A stretch of 64,000 bases of DNA, taken from the NCBI GenBank assembly GCA_003508835.1, contig PUFA01000057.1:7762501-7826500 (forward strand), read 5' to 3'. Below, in pieces: positions 35,490 to 46,939 of the stretch. The stretch comes from Eonycteris spelaea. Taxonomy: Eukaryota; Chordata; Mammalia; Chiroptera; Pteropodidae. A program made the translations under genes and the position numbers. The notes beneath the pieces were generated by a model. It ran no database searches. It was not told the origin of the DNA and saw only the letters and a list, made by a program, of their open reading frames with translations. The stretch's first letter is position 1. Each line of letters opens with the position of its first letter.

Positions 35490-36810
35490 GGTATTTTTCA
35501 GTCCAAACATACTCCCAATACAACATCCCTCAAATGGGCTCTTGAACCCACTTGGATCAAGCTTTTGCCCCTTTGCTTCCCTCTAACTGCTCTCATTAAA
35601 GTCACAGTGACCTCTGTGTAACTAAGCCTAAGGTTGAGTTTCAGGCCTCTTCTTACTTGATATAGTAGGAGCACTTGGCACAGTTTTTCACTCCTGGAAA
35701 CACTTTCTTTCTGGGCTTCTGGGCTTCTATGCTCCACACAGTCCTGGCTCTCCCCCACCTCCCCACTGCTTCTTCTCAGCCTCCTTCATTGGTTTGCCTT
35801 CATCTCCCCAGTGGACTAAACACTGGAGTACTCTGTCTTCTGACCATTTTCCTTTTCTCTCCACACTCACTTTGAGGCTTGTGACTTTAAATACCATCCA
35901 CATGTTAATGATTCCAGACCCCAGCCCCAGTCATCGATGGGACATCTCAAATATGTCCAAACCTAGATTTCTGACTCTTCCCACAAATCCACTACTCCCA
36001 TAGTCTTATAAGTAAATGATATCTGTCTTGCCAGTGGATGAAACAAACCTTGGAGTCATCCTCGATTGACTCAATACCCTTTATCCTATGTCTGAATTAT
36101 CACGAAATCCTATTTGATCTACCTTCAGAATATATCTAGAATATGGCCACTTCTCATCACCTCCACAGCTACCACCTAGCTGAGCACCCGTGCCCCTCTT
36201 CAGATCTTGGTATGGGCCCTTTGGGTTGTCTGCCTGTTTCTTTCAAGCTCTATTCCCCACACAAAGGCCATCGTGATGTAGAAGGTCTAAGGTGGAGAAT
36301 ATCACCACTCTGCTTAAGCCCTTCATTGGAACCCCATCACACTCAGAGTAAAAGTCAAACAATGGCCTCAAGGGCCCTCTGACCTAATCTCCAATAACTC
36401 ACCCCTCACCCCATCTCCTTCAACCTCACGGCCTCCTTGCTGTTTCACAAACTCACCGAATCCTCCTGCCTTTACACCTGCTCTTCCTTCTTTCAGGAAC
36501 ACTCCTGCCCCAAACATCCATGTACTGTCTCTCATGTCCCACAAGCCTTATTCAAATGTCACCTCTCATTAAATCTTCCTTGGTCATCCTACTGAAAAGT
36601 TCACACATTCCCCTTTCTCCGCCTATTTTCCTCCACAGTACATATCATCATAGAACGTGCCATGAAATATTCTATATATTTATTTTTCACCTTCATGCAA
36701 TAGAATGTAAGCATCATGGAGGCAGGCAGGTTTATCGGTGTTGCTTCTTGCTGTATCCTTAGTGCCTAAACAGTGCTTGGTATCCATTGGGTGACTAACT
36801 AATAAAAAAA
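35490..36810 (+). repeat. long L2 LINE 3' portion, sense
   Basis: The longest L2 here, about 1.3 kb in one orientation with the 3' end present. Successive phrases: 'ttggagtcatcctcgattga', 'cgaaatcctatttgatctac', 'ggaaccccatcacactcaga', 'cctccttgctgtttcaca', 'caaatgtcacctctcatt', 'agaatgtaagcatcatggag', then a tail near 'agtgcctaaacagtgcttgg'. The frames are broken. Confidence 0.8.
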
Positions 36811-36814
36811 TAAG

Positions 36815-38095
36815 CATCATGATCAAATATCTATCCATTGTCAATGGTTTGTCATTCACTGATGCAGAGCTTACCATTTTGCAAAGTGCTCCTTCTATAA
36901 CTTTTTAGAAGACTTCTCCTTTATGGTAATTTGCTCAAACCTCCATGGAACGTGTGGCAATCGGTCCCATTTCTGCCTTCTCTACCAGAACTAAACACAT
37001 TTCCTTTCTACTTAATCAGTAATGAAAGCCAGATTTCAGATCAACCCTCAGGCTTCACTTCTACTTAGGATGGGAACTGTCTCTGGCTCTCTCAGTTCTC
37101 TCAACCACTCTCCAAAACTTGACCCCAAGTCACCTATCTCTCCTCAGGATATTCACACATGGTCAATGTCTCCATCAAACTGTGGGGTCCAGAACTAGCA
37201 GATATTGTTCACTAAGTATGTAATGACCAGTGCTGAGCACAGGAGATACTGACTTCTTGCCCATCATATGAAATGCCCTTTCAGGCAGCTGAAGCCTGTG
37301 TCAGTCTGTGTAGCAGTTGGCTCTCACTATTGGCTCATGGAAACTTTTGAGCAGCTCCAATCTTCAGGCATTTTTCCCATGTACCACCCTGTTCTGTATT
37401 TAGGTGTGTGGTCCTTTGCATTCACACCTCTCACACCACCCTTATTTGTCTTCTCACAGGCTGCTAACATCTTTTTAAACCTTGATTCTCTCATGCAGTG
37501 CTTTCTATCTGTCTCCCAGTTGTGCATGTCCACAGATGTGATAAGTAGTTTCAATAGTGAGATGAAGGTGGGGGCAATTTGTATCTGGGGAGTTTCCAGT
37601 GAAGATTGATCTCTCTCCAGATTGGAGATAAGAGTGCTGATGAAAATATGGGTGGAGCAGGTGGCCCAATGCCACCCACCATGAAGTTGATCATCTTTAG
37701 GTAGGTGGCAGTGTGAGAATATGCCTCTCAGATTTCTGAATGCAGGAAGAGTGACCGACTACCCTGGCTGCTGTGTTCTGAAATACATCACAGCATTTGG
37801 ACCAAAGTGATGCTTCCCACAGGCTGCTTCCATATATAAGTATTCCTGGGAGACCTGGGACTCCTCTAACTGGTGACTTTGACTGAAGTCTCCCTGACAG
37901 CCAAACTCTCTTATAACTTAGACTTAGACTTAAACGTAGAATGTAGACTGCCACCTGAGATGCTTCTACAACCTGACCTGTCTACAATATTCCTTGAGTC
38001 TGGTAACCTCCATCAGCATCTGCAGTCAGGCAGGAAATTGGCTATTTTATTCTTTACTGTTTTTATAGAACTGTAGGGGATGACTGGAGTGGCAT
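36815..38095 (+). other. intronic sequence without recognised repeats
   Basis: Unique sequence. The open frame at 37268-37609 shows no domain and no exchanger similarity. Confidence 0.6.
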
Positions 38096-38097
38096 TT

Positions 38098-38350
38098 TTT
38101 AAAGATTGCAATTGAGAATGTGATTAAGAGCTTGGAATTTGGAGTCAGACTATTGGGACTAAATCTTATTTCCGCCCCTTCTACCTATATGACTGATCAA
38201 ATTACTTAAATTTTCTGTTCCTCAGTTTCCTTATCTGTAAAGTGGGTTAATAATAATAGCTTTTACCTTGCAGGGTCATTGCAGTAGTTACATGAATTAA
38301 TAAATGTAAAATATTTAGACTGGCACCAGGTATATAGTAAATATTCAGTA
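38098..38350 (+). repeat. MIR SINE, sense
   Basis: 'gattaagagcttggaatttg', 'gagtcagactattgggacta', 'ttcctcagtttccttatctg', 'taaagtgggttaataataat', and the end 'ggcaccaggtatatagtaaa' give an almost complete MIR. Confidence 0.9.
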
Positions 38351-38921
38351 AAAATGACCTATTACACTCTTGCGCAATGCAGTATCTTTCTCCCAGAATG
38401 TGCTTCCTTCAGGGCTCAGCCCGAGCCCTTCCTCTCCTGGCAGCTGTCCCTTGGTGACATAGGCCCACTGACTCTCCTTATCCAGACATTGGTCTTTACC
38501 ACAGAATTTGGGTTTTGATTCCATTCTTTTTTTTTTACCCACTTTGTACATGTTCTTCTAGGTCACCAAGCCAGCCTATGGGCACTAGGAGAGAAAGTTC
38601 TATGGCTCATACTTCTGTGTCCTATTCAGTGTATAATGCACAGCAAGCTCTTATTAACCAAAGACCAGCACAAATTGTAGAACTAGCAAAGTGCAGTCTA
38701 TGGCTCTGAGGCCCCTCTGGATTCTGTGCAGATTCTGATTAAAGTACCACCAACTCTGCAGTTGCCTGTGACCCTGCTTCTGTTGACCCAGGTAGATCCA
38801 TGACTTGAATCACTCTGCTATGAACACTACCACTGATAATGAATAATAAGGCTGAATTAGTAAGAGTGTTCAAAGAAGATCAAATAATCCCATGGGTTAA
38901 CATCTAACAACCCAAATATGA

Positions 38922-38952
38922 TGGTGTGTATGTGGTGTGTGTGTGTGTGAGT
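38922..38952 (+). repeat. (TG)n microsatellite
   Basis: Short imperfect TG run ending in GCGC steps. Confidence 0.85.
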
Positions 38953-38954
38953 GC

Positions 38955-40165
38955 GCGTCTTGATTAGTAAACCCCTCCTATTTGCTCATCATCCAAGCAA
39001 TAATCCCCCTTTTTAAGCCTAATCTTTTAAGCTTTAATTTCACAGACTCTGTGGTCTTTAGCTTTATCTATGAACAGACCTCTGTGAGTTAGAGGATCTT
39101 TCCCAACAAGTTGTTTAATTCCTTTTCCATTTGATTTTATTATTGTTATTTGGTTTAGTTTGATTTATGTTTCTTTTTGTTCTATTTTTAAAAATCTATC
39201 AGGTAGAAAGCAAGTCAGGGTCTAGAAATTTTAAAAGAATTAATTATGTTCTGCCACTGGTTGGGGTTTTCTTGAGGCAGAGTTATAGGTGCAAGATGTT
39301 TTTAGGGATCAATACCTTTGAAGTAAAGGGAGAGTCAGGCTAAGTCAGGCTGTGATACAGGCTCTCCAAGCCTTGGCCAACCTGGCAGAGTTCTGGAACA
39401 AATATAGCCCATGGTGGGTCAAAACTGTCTGACCTGTTTACTGCTGCCACTCTCAGTCAATGGGTGAGTGCCACCTTGGAAAGACGTGACCTAAAGCAAA
39501 GTTGCTGTCTGCAGCTAAGACAGACCCAGCCCAAGGGAACTGACAGCTAGAGGCCTGATGACCACACCCCTGGAGCTGGGCAGCAAGTCCTTCCTTAAAG
39601 GGGGTTTGAGCATCACCTGTCTATGCCTGCCATGTGTGCTTTATAACCTGGACAGAGTCATTTAGGACCTTTGAGCATTCATGTGCACCCAGTCAGGGGA
39701 CAGCATTTTGGGGAATGTGGAGTGAATCCTCAGCAACATTTTAGCAAGTGCCATGACCTCCCAGTCCTCAGGCCCACTGTTCATTCTGTGATGGCTAGCT
39801 CACTGATGCTGGGGCCACCTAACAGTAGGCACTTGAGCTCGGAACTAAGTTTCTGTGTTCACATCACCAAGAAACCAAGAAAATAGGTTCCGGAAGTATC
39901 CGATTATCTAGAGGGCATTGGAACACCTAGGAGCCATTTAGGGATTGTGATCAGTGTTGATCCACATCCACAAGGCTGTCAGCACCCCTCCAGCATCACA
40001 TTCCTCCTGAAGATGCTTTCAACCAAGAGCGCACACCTGGTTCTGTCCAAGATTCTGCTCATAGCTTAGAACTCCTGCAAGGGCCTCTTTGAGGAATGGG
40101 AGGAAGGAAGGAGCAAATCACCTCTGCAGATGCCTGGAGTTCCCCACTGAATTCCTATTTCTATG
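38955..40165 (+). other. intronic sequence; possible old repeat at 39240-39560
   Basis: The 39240-39560 part ('cttgaggcagagttataggt', 'aagtaaagggagagtcaggc') may be the same unassigned repeat as at 17315 and 35105. The rest is unique. Confidence 0.45.
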
Positions 40166-40167
40166 GA

Positions 40168-40350
40168 CTACTCTTTCATTCTTTTAATATATATTGAGTG
40201 CCTACTTGTGGAGAACCAAGCATGTGAAACCCATGTCCTCATGAGCTTTAGATTTGGGTGGAATGCATGGCATGCACATACCATGCTGGGTCCAATGGAA
40301 ATGGCCCCAGCCTTCAGAACTTATAGTCTTATTGGACAAATCTCTAAATG
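40168..40350 (-). repeat. L2 3' end, antisense
   Basis: 'taatatatattgagtgccta', 'catgtcctcatgagctttag', 'ggccccagccttcagaactt', 'atagtcttattggaca' is antisense L2. Confidence 0.65.
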
Positions 40351-40354
40351 AAAC

Positions 40355-41280
40355 TGACCTCATAGGAGCAAATGCTCGGGCCCACTTCATCTGGACTCCA
40401 GCCTCTGATGAGGTACGAGACTCTATACTAGGTCACGGAGAATGCCTAGTTAGTTCCATGCCAATGCATGTGTCCCCTCGCCCCAACTCTGCCAGTGGTT
40501 GAAAGGAAAGCACACCTCTACAGCACCTCTGAGTGTTGCCCAGAGATGTTGGGCAAGAAGGCCCCAGAACTGTGGCAGCTGTGGACATACATCCAGGCCT
40601 TTCTTCCCACCACCTTCCACCAACAGCGAGCAAGGAATGGAAGCAGCCTCAAAGTAGCAGGCCAGGTCCAGTGGAGCTGGGCTTGGCACTGAGGTCTTCT
40701 CACCACGAGCACAAGGAACGCCAACCGTGACATTTGTTTCAGAGCAGACCTTGGAGAGCAAACAGTAGTGAAACATGTGCTGTTCAAACCAAGACTGACT
40801 ATGGGAGGGCATTCCAGGCCCCTCTCTTAAGTCAAGAGCCAGGGGCTGTCCTGGGGGAGTCTGCCACCCATGGATGGTCTGCATCTCCAACCACCTAATG
40901 ATCACATACTCTCAACACCCACTCCGGCCCCATACACTTTCTGCCTGAGTCACAGCAACAGTTGTAAAAAGAAATATTTCATAAGAAGAGCAGTGGCGTC
41001 CCAGCAGGAATTTTTGGTCCTTGGTTCAGACGAGGCCGCATGTTACATAACTGTGAGGTAATGAAGACGGGGAAGCTCTGAGGAGCTGTGGGACTTTTCT
41101 TTTTGATCTCTCACTTCCAAGCCAGATCCCAGGGAGCTTTAAAACTCCCCTCATTCTATTTTAAATGATCTCATTTCAGGTGTTTTTTAATCCTTCCTCA
41201 TTTTAAATTGGCTTCTCCTAGCATTTCCACTGAGCATCACCTTGAAATTTTCAGGGGAGAAGTGCCACTCCATTTTTAAA
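40355..41280 (+). other. intronic sequence without recognised repeats
   Basis: Unique and relatively GC-rich. Several overlapping frames (for example 40450-40905 on minus) are open by composition only. Confidence 0.55.
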
Positions 41281-41283
41281 CAC

Positions 41284-41361
41284 ATTGGTTACTAGTAGTG
41301 GGAAAATTAGGGATGATGTTCAATTGGTTACCAGTAGAGGGGAAGATTAGGGATGATGGTC
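41284..41361 (+). repeat. 39-bp tandem duplication
   Basis: Two units, 41284-41322 and 41323-41361, both opening 'attggttac' and sharing 'attagggatgatg'. They differ at only a few positions. Confidence 0.85.
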
Positions 41362-41407
41362 ACTGATGGAGACCCCCAAAGAATGCTCTCCCACTTTCCA
41401 GCCCCAC

Positions 41408-41995
41408 AAGTGGAATGGGTAAGAGTGCAGACCAGAGTTAGGCTGCTCAGTACACATGCCAACATCACCACTGCATTAGTTAATTAGGGCTTCCATAACA
41501 AAGTACCACAGACTAGGGGGCTTAAACAACAGAAATTTATTTTCTCAGAGTTCTGGAGGCCCAGAGGTCTCAGAACAAGGTGCCAGCAGGACTGGCCTCT
41601 TCTAAGATTTCTCCTTGGCTTTTGATGGCCATCTGTCTTCGCATAGTCTTCCCTCTGTGCATGTCTGTGTCCTAACTGCCTCTTTTTTCAAGAACACCAG
41701 TCATATTGCATTAGGACCCACCAACACAACCTCATTTTACCTTAATCACCTCTTTAAAGGTTCTATTGCTAAATATAGTCACATTCTGAGGTACTGGAAG
41801 TTAGGGCTTCAACATATAAATTTTGAGGGGACACAATTCAACCATAACAACTTTGTACTCACCGTGTACTAAGTAGGTAATCTTAAGCAATCATTTTATG
41901 CCTCTTGTGCCTCTTTCTTCATCTGAAAAATGGGCATAGTGATAATGCCTACCTAGTGAGATTGTTATTAGGATAAACTGAGTTAATACCTCATG
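41408..41995 (+). repeat. MIR SINE, sense, split by a MaLR LTR
   Basis: The 5' part (41408-41471: 'gtaagagtgcagaccagagt', 'taggctgctcag') and 3' part (41850-41995: 'tcttcatctgaaaaatgggc', 'aatgcctacctagtgagatt', 'aggataaactgagttaatac') join as one MIR interrupted at about a quarter of its length by the LTR at 41472-41849. Confidence 0.75.
41472..41849 (-). mobile_element. MLT1A-like ERVL-MaLR solo LTR
   Basis: On + it runs 'tgcattagttaattagggct', 'tccataacaaagtaccacag', 'gcttaaacaacagaaattta', 'ctgaggtactggaagttagg' and ends 'caattcaaccataaca', that is the reverse complement of an MLT1A-type LTR with TG..CA ends. About 378 bp and close to full length. No internal retroviral sequence adjoins it. 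Confidence 0.88.
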
Positions 41996-42004
41996 AATTA
42001 AGTT

Positions 42005-43110
42005 TCAGTTTGGACATCCAGAACAGGAATAGTTATTATTTCAAAGAGAAGAAGAGCAAATTCTTGAGGCATAGCCTTTTCACTCTAGGGATCCATCGAG
42101 GTAAGGCATGCCCAACTCCATCCTCAGATTCAGAAAGGGTCTGTGGCCAGTTATTTTTATTGTTTGAGAGTGCCGAATGGTTAGGATTTCCACAAACCAA
42201 TGTAAAAATGTGGCAGGGTGGGCCACCAGGGAAAACCAGATCTCCCAGCCAACTCCTTATCATTGCTTCCAGCACCCACACACCATCCCATCCCATACCT
42301 GCCCAACTGTCCAACTGCAGTGGCTTAAAACATGGCAACAAATTCCTTAACCCTCCTTTCATCAAAAAATAGAACTTAGTTACCTTCTCGAAAGTGCTTC
42401 CCTTTCAGCAAATACAGTGAGATAGAAGTGACATTTTGTCACCTCCAAGACTGGGTCATAAAAGGCAATGAGACTTCCCCTTGTCTCTCTCTCCCTTTCT
42501 CAGGATACGGAACTTTGGAGCCCTGAGCTATGCTGGACACACTATACAGGATAGAGAGAGATGCCTGAGAAGCCTTAGATTTCCTGCCCCAGTGGTTTGG
42601 ATGTTTCCAGCCCAGACACCAGACATGAGAATAGGCAACCTTTACAAGATTCCAGTCTCCAATCTTCAAGCCACCCCCAACTGATATTGACTAGAACAGA
42701 GAGGAGCTGTCCCCAAGGACCCACAAGATCTGTAAGCATGAGAATGGTTGGGTTTTGCCATTAGGTTTTAGAGTAACTTCTTATACAACTGACAGAGCTG
42801 GAGCACCAACATAGCTAGAATCCAACCACTTTGGGGCAGGTTTTGTAGGATGCTTCTCATGGCTGCAGCCCTTCCCTTCTGTGCATTAAGTTGTAGATCT
42901 ATGATAAGGAAATCTACAAACTTTTAATGTTTGTGTCATATTTATATTATTGAAAACTAACAAAAGGAACTTTTGTTTGTTGGACAGTGATAGTTGATAG
43001 TTTTTAAAGAAGATCAGTTCTGGTTATGGCTTTTCATACGAGTGATAAGTTATGACTGTAAATTAAGTTATGACAGGGAAAATTTTAACAGGAAGATTAA
43101 TCAAGGAAAA
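42005..43110 (+). other. intronic sequence without recognised repeats
   Basis: Unique sequence between the split MIR and HAL1-type copy 1. The open frames at 42010-42372 (+) and 42036-42365 (-) overlap each other and show no family. Confidence 0.55.
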
Positions 43111-43111
43111 A

Positions 43112-44860
43112 AGAGGGAAGAGAAAAAATGGCATAGATGATAGAGGCTCTGTTCATCCCTCTTGCAAACAAATCAAAGTTGTGACAGGAACAAGGAGAAA
43201 ACAGCAAAGACAGTCACCTGGGATCTAGAGGAACAGAAGCACTACAAGTAGGGAGAAAAATAATTAATCAACCTGCAACAGTAGAAGGTAGGAGGGGGGA
43301 AAGAAGTGAGGCTGCCTGGTCCTGAGTCACTGAAGGGACAGAGGATACGGCAGCTGCAGATGCTTCTTAGAGGGGCCATGTCTGCAAGAGGAATTTTGCA
43401 GTGAGGGACCTGCTTACTCTGAGCACCAAAACTGGGTTGGTTGTTCCGAGGGCACCAGGGACTCACAGGGGGATGCTGAGTTGTCGGAGTGAGGGCCAGA
43501 GATGAGGCTTGCTCCTTACAGAAGTGCTAGCAATATCCATTGTTCCTCTGTTGAGCTTCCCCCCCTCCCAATGTATGGACTCAGCACAGCCATGACTGAG
43601 ATGTCATCAAAATGGATAACAGAGGTCAATCCACCCAGAGGATTCCATGAAACTCCACCTCCCCTAATTCACAGCCCCAACCAAGCCACATTCAGGTGTG
43701 TCCTAGGTGAGTCAGATGCTCTTTGCTGAGCAGCCACAAGACACTGGTAGCACCAGGAAGCTCAGAGAGTCCCACAAAAGATGAACTCAAAGAGGCCTAC
43801 ACCAAGACACATCATAATTAAAATGCCAAAGGTTAAATACAAAGAGAAAAATCTTAAAAGCACCAAGAGAAAAGTATTTAGTTACTTACAAGGGAACACC
43901 CATAAAACTGGCAGCTGATTTCTCAAAAGAAACCTTACAAGACAGAAGGCTTGGCACAAAATATTCAAAGTGATGAAAACTCAGATCTACAACCAAGAAT
44001 CCTTTATCTAGCAAAGCTATCATTTAGAATCAAAGGATGGATAAAGAGCTTTCCAAACAAAAATATGCTAAAGGAACTCATCAACACCAAGCTAGTATTA
44101 CAGAAAATGTTGGGGGGGACTTCTTTAAGAAGGAAAAACATGTATTAAAAACAGGAATAAAGAATGGTAATAGCTACATTCCGATCAACAAGTACCTCAA
44201 ATGGAAAAGAATTAAGTGCTCCAACCAAAAGATAGAGTGACAGAATGAATAAGAAACAAGACCCCTACATCTGCTGCCTACAAGAGACTCACTTCAGATT
44301 AAAAGACACACACAGACTAAAAGGAAAAGGGTGGAAAAAGACATTGCCTTAATGGACCTAGAGGGTATTGCGCTGAATGAAATGCGTTGGATAGAGAAAG
44401 ACAAATATCACATGATTTCATGTACATATGGAATCTAAAGAACAAAATAAACAACAACATCAACAACAAAAGCAGAAATAAACTCAGATACAGAGACTGT
44501 TTAGAGGGCTACTAGATGGGAGGGTTTGGGGGCATGGAATAAAAAGGCAAAGGGATTAATAGGTACAAAAGGATAGTCGCAGAATAGTCATGGAGACGTA
44601 GAGTGTAGTATGGGGAAGATAGTTAATAAGAAATATGTAAGGGGGATGAGGGGTAATAGATTTAGTGCAGTGATCACTTTGTAAGTCATATAGATTTCTG
44701 ATCACTATGCTATATAACTGAAACTAGTGTATTATTGTACGCCAACAATAATTGAAAAAGGACCCATTGAATTGTACAATGTAAATACAAGCAAATAATT
44801 GTCTATTATATTCCAATAAAGCCAGGATGGGGGCGGGGGAGGGGGCGGGAAGGGGAAGAA
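43112..44860 (+). mobile_element. HAL1-type L1 derivative, copy 1 (internally shortened)
   Basis: Layout: 5' UTR-like region (43112-43745, parallel to 58789-59410), the ORF1 C-terminal domain (about 43795-44120; PRILYLAKLSFRIKG is visible from about 43996), the ORF2 N-terminus (44251-44307, KKQDPYICCLQETHFRLKD, with the endonuclease QETH motif), then a junction 'gcctta' (44346-44351) straight into the ORF2 C-terminus ('atggacctagagggtattg') and 3' UTR, ending near AATAAA at 44816. About 3.6 kb of ORF2 is absent. Against copy 2 it also lacks about 0.75 kb covering the ORF1 N-terminus. All frames are broken, so it cannot be active now. Confidence 0.85.
44829..44855 (+). other. G-quadruplex motif with two GC boxes
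   Basis: Five G runs (5, 5, 5, 3 and 4 long) separated by loops of 1-2 nt. GGGCGG occurs at 44831-44836 and 44843-44848. It lies between the HAL1-type 3' end and the 5S-derived retroposon. Confidence 0.8.
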
Positions 44861-44928
44861 GGAAAAGATGTAGAATGGGGAATACCTATGGTTTTAGGAC
44901 ACTATTCTTCAGGAAAAAAATTACTTAT

Positions 44929-45168
44929 GTCTACGGCCATGCTACCCTGAACAAGCCTGATCCTGTCTGATCTCAGAAGCTAAGCAGGGTTGGGCCTGGT
45001 TAGTACTTGGATGGGAGACCACCTAGGAAGACCAGGTGCTGTAGGCATAAAAAATAATAAGGGATTGTAAGCTGACAAGGTCCTTGCAATCTGTGAGGTC
45101 AACCAAGGGTTGCCTTACCTAAAAAAAGAAAAAAGAAAAAAGAAAGAAAAGAAAAGGAAAAAAAATGC
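44929..45168 (+). mobile_element. 5S rRNA-derived retroposon (SINE or processed pseudogene)
   Basis: 44929-45048 aligns end to end with vertebrate 5S rRNA at roughly 88% identity by eye; several differences are CpG losses. The internal promoter blocks ('gaagctaagcaggg', 'tagtacttggatgggagacc') are kept. A roughly 70-bp unique segment (45049-45120) and an A-rich tail (45121-45168) follow. Flanks 'aaaaaaattactta' and 'aaaaaaaatgctta' look like a degenerate target-site duplication. Fruit bats are known to carry 5S-derived SINEs with such a design. It is not a functional 5S gene. Confidence 0.88.
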
Positions 45169-45174
45169 TTAAGA

Positions 45175-46765
45175 CCTACAAAATTGTTCACAAGACACCG
45201 CCATCTCCCCAAATCCCTCCTTTGCATCCTCTGCATTTTCAGAGGAACTAAACCACTTTTTTTTTTGTAATCCCCGATGTTAATTGAACAACTGGGAATT
45301 CCATCAGAATCTGCCTAACCTCAGGGTATTTCAGCATATCCAGGTTATAATCCTGCAAAGTCTCCCCATATTACCTTTACTAGTTAAGCAATCTTTTATA
45401 TTCAGGCAGCTTCCAACATGTTAGAAATAAGATTAAATGGTGACTCTTTTCCCTTTGGGATAAAAGAAGTGATGAATTAAGAGTCTTAAGAGTCTGTGTG
45501 CTGTCAATCTTCTTTAAGGAAGGGTAGCTTGAAGAAATAATGATTGCACTTTAGCACTTTAGCATCTCAAGTTCAAAGCTCTTTAAAACTAGTACATTCT
45601 TCAGTGCTCTGCAATGGGACACCTTATAGATGGTGAGAGATAAGGCATTCTTAAGAGAAAGAGATAGGAAGGATAAGAACTGACATACTGTTTGATGTTA
45701 AACCTTGACAACAGGGCAGAGGTTCATCTGCAGGGCAGGCAACTGCAGCGTCTACACCAACTGTCATCATATGTCACTGGGGCACCCAGCACACTGATGA
45801 GGAAATCAGATGAGACTCCACCTGCTGGGACATTATTGAGTCTTCTGTCTTGGGTTTGCAGAGCAGCTGGAAGGGTAATTCATTTGTTCCTCACCTGAGA
45901 AATGAGACTTGAGTGTCTCTGTCCTAGAATGAGGGACCAGAGAGGAGAGTATTTGTTGAGCTGGAGGAAGCTGTAACTCTGACCTCCTTTGGAGTCTGCA
46001 TTGCAAAGGGAGAGGGAGAGAATGTTAGGCTTCCAGCTCTCATTGCATCTGCAAAGCCCAAAGACATTTCTCAAGTGACCTACCTTCAAGTCCTGCAGAA
46101 TGAAAATATCACTGGCTCTGAAAAGCTTTCTTACCTAAAAAGTAAAACTTTCTCAATTGCCAATTTCTTTCAGGTGTGGATTTGATTTGAAACATGCCTT
46201 TAAGATTTTCTATTCTTTTTCTTTAGTGGCCAATTGAGAGTTCATTTTCCAAACCCTCATTCTCACCATCTGGAGGTAATTAAAAGAGGCAAATAATGTA
46301 ATTTCTAACAATCCCTCCAAAATTCCACCAAACTTCCTGTCCTTAAGGATCTCTCTTGATTGACATCTGCCCAGTTGTGCCTTCTTCTCTTCTGGCAGCA
46401 GTCATGCAGGGATGCTTGAGTAGATTTCCAAGACTGACATTATCAAACTAGTAATTCAGAATAGGTTCACTTTCCCTAGATCTCTTAAGTCCTTGAATAG
46501 TCACTCTCACTACCCCTTCAGCAGTATCCCTTAACCCTTAGACCTAGCTACTTCAGGCAGTGTATATAGGTAGAGGGTTTCATTTTTGTTGTTGTTTGCT
46601 AAAAATACTTAATATTGCTCACCCATATGAATTGGATTTTCATGTTCTTTCTCAAAGGATTGGTCCTGGTCCCTTCAGGAATATCTAATTCTTGAACATG
46701 AGTGAAGTATTCCTTTCTAGTAGAACTTGCACCCCTTAGGTATGTCCCAAATGTCTATTTATGTC
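45175..46765 (+). other. intronic sequence without recognised repeats
   Basis: Unique sequence. Nothing recognised. Confidence 0.6.
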
Positions 46766-46767
46766 TA

Positions 46768-46935
46768 GACTAACATTTCTCAAATTTTAATGTGCACATG
46801 GATCACTGGTGATGTAGTTAAAACGCAGATTCTGATTCATAAGGTCTGGGTTGGGGCCTGAGGTTCTGCACTTCTGACCAGCTCCCAAGTGATGCTACTG
46901 CTGCCATACGCCAAACCATATTAAAGAGCAAGGCT
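46768..46935 (+). repeat. MER5A hAT DNA transposon
   Basis: Nearly complete: 'aacatttctcaaattttaat', 'gtgcacatggatcactggtg', 'gattctgattcataaggtct', 'gggttggggcctgaggttct', 'gctcccaagtgatgctactg', 'ctgctgccatacgcc'. Confidence 0.88.
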
Positions 46936-46939
46936 GTAG

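Noticed and set aside
40450..40905. 151-codon minus-strand open frame with several overlapping frames
   Set aside because: GC-rich composition keeps many frames open at once; none shows a domain or codon pattern of a gene.
43735..43800. splicing of the element RNA as cause of the copy-1 deletion
   Set aside because: CAG|GT and CAG|G-like sites exist in copy 2, but copy 1 appears to continue past the candidate donor before the break.
44929..45048. functional 5S rRNA gene
   Set aside because: About 13-15 differences from the conserved 5S sequence, no T-run terminator directly after it, an A-rich tail and no tandem array.
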